Below are positions 61,194-64,000 of a stretch of DNA of 64,000 nt, in pieces. Positions within the stretch are counted from its first letter, which is position 1. Each line of letters opens with the position of its first letter. Under the pieces are notes generated by a model, which did no database searches, was not told the origin of the DNA, and worked only from the letters and a program-made list of their open reading frames with translations. The position numbers were made by a program, and so were the translations under genes. Source of the DNA: UBA6164 sp964344155 (GTDB lineage Bacteria > Patescibacteriota > Gracilibacteria > BD1-5 > UBA6164); assembly GCA_964344155.1 (NCBI GenBank), contig CAYFMG010000002.1:26128-90127 (forward strand). Reading direction: 5' to 3'.

Positions 61194-63698
61194 TTCAGAG
61201 ATTGCATAATAGATATATGTTCATCATGATACATTATTTGTATTTGCTGTTGTATTAACATTAAAACCATCACTTAAGAAATCAATATCATCTGTTCATG
61301 TATACTCTGCATTAGGTAAGTTTGGATACAATGTATGTCCATCATTTGCTCTTTTATTATCATAAGTATACCAATGATTTGCAGAATCTATTCTCTTTAA
61401 CATAACATATGCTGGTTTAAATCCTAGTTCAACCTTATTTCAACTTACTCCTGTTCATTTATAACTACCTATCTTACTATACCCTGGTACAGAATGGAAT
61501 GCGTAAGATATAAATGAACCTGAAGAAGCATTTATACTAGTATCAGTTCCAACAGATATAGTTGATGATGTTGGACTAGTATTATTCCAATAAATACTAT
61601 TTGTTCATCAAGTATTACTTGAATCTAAGAAATAAGCTCTTGTATTTCCTACTGAAGCATGTTGAATATGCCAAGAGTATCCCGAACTAATATCTCTACG
61701 TTTAACAATAACCATTTCAGGTGATTTATTTAATCCATGACCAATTGTTGAATTACTTCAATTCCCTGTATACCCCATAATACTAAACCCTGCAGTAGGA
61801 TTTGCACTTACTTGTGATGTTATTGTTCAGTCTGAATTTGAAACTGCAGCTCATCCTGCCTTCCAGTTCCATGCTACGTAGTTGTATCAGTTTTCATTTA
61901 CATGTACATTATAATCTAAATCAAAACCATTTGATGTAAAATTACTTAAACCTGCCGTCCAAATAGCTTCACCATCAGTGGCATTAGGACGTAGATATTT
62001 GTATGGTCAACGTATACTATCCCATATACCATGACTTACTGTTCATGGACCGTTTCTATTCTTAATCCAAGTAAAATCAGGTTGAAAATTTAGACTACTT
62101 ATACTTTGATTAGATCAATTACCCGTATAAGTAACTGTATTAAAATGATTACTTGGTTGTTCTGTTCCGTATACAAATGGTAGCTCTGTATTTGGATCAG
62201 ATAGTCATTCTGCATATAGTTGTGTTATCTCTGTTTGAGATAATGCACGGTTGTAGATACGAAGATTATCTATGTTATGATTATTTGGATCTGCTGAATA
62301 ATAAGCAAAGATTGAAGATGTTCATGAAAGAGTATCAGCTGTGTTATGTAAAGTTCAATAAGAATCTAAATTACCATTAATATATATTTCTCAATTAGTT
62401 CAATCTTTTACAAAAGTAATAAGATAATATTGTCACTGACTTATTAAAGTATTACTTAATACTTCTTTCCAATTACTACTACTTCTTACTGAAAAACCTA
62501 TTTTACTATCAGCTTTTCTATAACTAAATCACATAGCATATTGGTTATGTGGATGTATTAACTGAATATTTCAAGATGGTGTTCAATTTAGTTTAAACCA
62601 CATAGAAAATGTAAATTGAGTTGGTGATGGATATACATTATTTGGTAAAGATATATGATTATCTGCTGTTGCAATAACTGCATTACCTCAATTTATTCAT
62701 GTAGTTTGAGTAGCTCAATTATTTGTACCATTATATGTCCCTGCTGTATCTTTACCTAAATCAGTAGAATCTTCAAATAGGTATTCTGCTACTAGACCTG
62801 TTGTTGGTACTATCCAGTTACATTGTGTTCAGTCTAATGTATAATTTGTATTACATGTAATACTACTTGTTTCTGTTCATGCTGTTAATGCTCAGTTATT
62901 ACATGTATATATATTTGAATACGTTGTTACTCATCATGTAATACTTCATGTTTTTGTTAATGTTGCTGTTGTAGCTCCGTGATTTGTCTGTGGTATACTA
63001 TATCAATCTTGTGTCGTAGCACTACAATTTGTATACGTAGGAGTTGCTGGTGTATCACTAAAACATCTTACATTAAAACCAAATGCACGAGGATTATTAT
63101 AAGTTGAACTAATATAAGTATCTGTCATTAATACATGATATCATGCTGTTCCAGCAGGTGAAGAAGTCCAATAATATCAATCAACTCCTCAATGAGATCA
63201 GTTACTATACATATTATATCCTCCCTTTGGTAACTTTAAAGCATTAGACATTGCTACTCAATCACTTCACCATCATCATGCTGTTATTAAATCTCACCAT
63301 TCCTTACTAGTTGGAACATGATATCAACTAGGACAAGGTCATTGCATTTTAAGCTGATCAGTTGAAGATTGATTTAAAAATGTTGCACTAGATTTCTCTG
63401 CCTCCTCTACTCACCAATTATTTGCAGATCCATCATCTACTCATCATGTTCAAACCCAATCATAATTTGTTGCTGAACTTCATGTTGAAAATAATGTATC
63501 ATTTCTACCAAATTGATAAAAATCCCCTACTGAATCACTACCTGTTCAAGATTTTGTCGATCATAAATTACATGCTGATAATGTTATTGTTCATACTGTA
63601 ATGTCTGGTCAATCACATTGTGCTACTGGTGTAGTTGTTGTAGTTGTAGTTTGTGTTGTTGCTATTGAGATGCTATCACTTGTTAAACTTTTCTTTGA
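61191..63698 (-). CDS. Large surface protein: FISUMP-like, LamG-like and DUF7483-like domains
   Basis: About 836 codons open after an in-frame TAA (63699-63701). From N to C: a Thr-rich linker, a FISUMP-type domain (LPKGGYNMYSNGSH, YYWTSSPAGTAG, FGFNVRCF), a beta domain, a LamG/concanavalin fold (INGNLDSYG, DNLRIYNRALSQTEI) and two DUF7483-type domains known from phage and marine surface proteins (FQPDFTWIKNR, YNYVAWNWKAG; GHGLNKSPEMVIVKR). C-terminus YIYYAISE. No sorting motif. Probably an adhesin or fibre; its N-terminus is cut from it by the TAA. Confidence 0.8.
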
Positions 63699-64000
63699 TT
63701 AGTAGATCACTGCTCTTGTTACACTCTCTTGTTGTGTTGCATCACTTGGATCTAAGTTAGCTAGTCTTGATATACTTGAATCTGTTACTATGTCTGTTCA
63801 AGTATAAGCATTTTTTAGTTTTGTTAGTAATGCTTGTTGTTTTGTTGTATCTGTTGCTAGATCATTTAGGTCTCATGAGTATAATACAAAATCTGATGAG
63901 TTTACTAGGTTTGGATTTGTTGTCTCTCATAGGTGTTTGTATGTTCCATTGTTTGAATAGTTTGATGGTAGGTTTCTATATCCATCATATGCTAGCTTAT
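63699..64000 (-). pseudogene. Upstream portion of the surface protein, ends in TAA
   Basis: In the same frame as 61191-63698 and continuing beyond the window. Reads DGYRNLPSNYSNNGTYKHLG ... SVTRAVIY, then TAA and immediately SKKSL of the downstream part. The text flows across the stop, so a TAT or similar was probably lost, or the stop is read through. The start lies outside the window. Confidence 0.6.

Overview
The window is about 25-30% GC and comes from a Gracilibacteria/Absconditabacteria (BD1-5/SR1) type bacterium that uses genetic code 25, in which UGA is glycine. This is visible directly. Dozens of recognisable genes are open only if UGA is sense, and UGA falls on invariant glycines: the patatin GGGxARG loop, the Fic HPFxxGNGRTGR motif, the MurG GGxTGGH loop and the TM2 G-A-F-G-V-H-R-F motif. 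UGG still encodes tryptophan. With UGA read as glycine, about 70 genes emerge. Most have no Shine-Dalgarno sequence.

Layout. 1-775: two convergent genes with only ordinary glycine codons. 0.9-6.0 kb: TM2 protein, then an operon on the minus strand (YigZ, YgjP, YggS, YiiX-like, patatin, NIF3, small protein). 6.0-8.8 kb: two ~100-bp repeats flanking a secreted-protein gene and a DUF559 gene, then DUF2130 and RecX-like genes. 8.8-9.7 kb: a putative small RNA and a Phd/MazF pair with four operators. 9.7-12 kb: a membrane protein and threonine synthase, both standard-code. 12-17.3 kb: hybrid histidine kinase, RecJ, solo PemK, a putative small RNA, tRNA-Arg. 17.2-19.2 kb: serine recombinase whose frame runs through the tRNA. 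19.4-25 kb: two more standard-code genes among HisS-like, PAP2, MurG, CYTH and a response regulator missing its start. 25-34.5 kb: HExxH protein, Pnp with structured leader, AI-2E transporter, EngB, EF-hand membrane protein, a 23-residue peptide, Fic, and a second toxin-antitoxin pair. 34.5-42.6 kb: giant coiled-coil protein, two high-GC exported-protein genes, prepilin peptidase, Nudix, sortase. 42.7-49.6 kb: Tex, SanA, MiaA, three tRNAs, L31, L10 leader with L10 and L12, rhodanese. 49.6-61.2 kb: two-component system, exported proteins, glutamate dehydrogenase, ADP-forming acetyl-CoA synthetase, YraN, Tmk, primase. 61.2-64 kb: a large surface protein broken by an in-frame TAA.

The most unusual feature is a set of nine complete genes (about 1-775, 6219-6494, 9756-11929, 19380-19628, 24811-25020, 37322-38065) with no UGA-glycine. 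All whose 5' side is visible have some Shine-Dalgarno match, strong in most. Most have a near-consensus promoter and an intrinsic terminator. At least four have signal or lipoprotein peptides. One sits exactly where a native response-regulator gene has lost its 5' end. They look like recent arrivals from a standard-code bacterium, possibly the host or prey, or like cassettes readable by such a host. Other points of interest are two neighbouring genes that need a -1 shift at A7 tracts, two PemK/MazF toxins each facing a putative small RNA, and a toxin gene sharing its first ten codons with recJ through a 34-bp repeat.

Metabolically the segment is thin: threonine synthase, glutamate dehydrogenase and ADP-forming acetate formation. 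Surface, pilus-processing, secretion and regulatory genes are many, as expected of an epibiont or predator.
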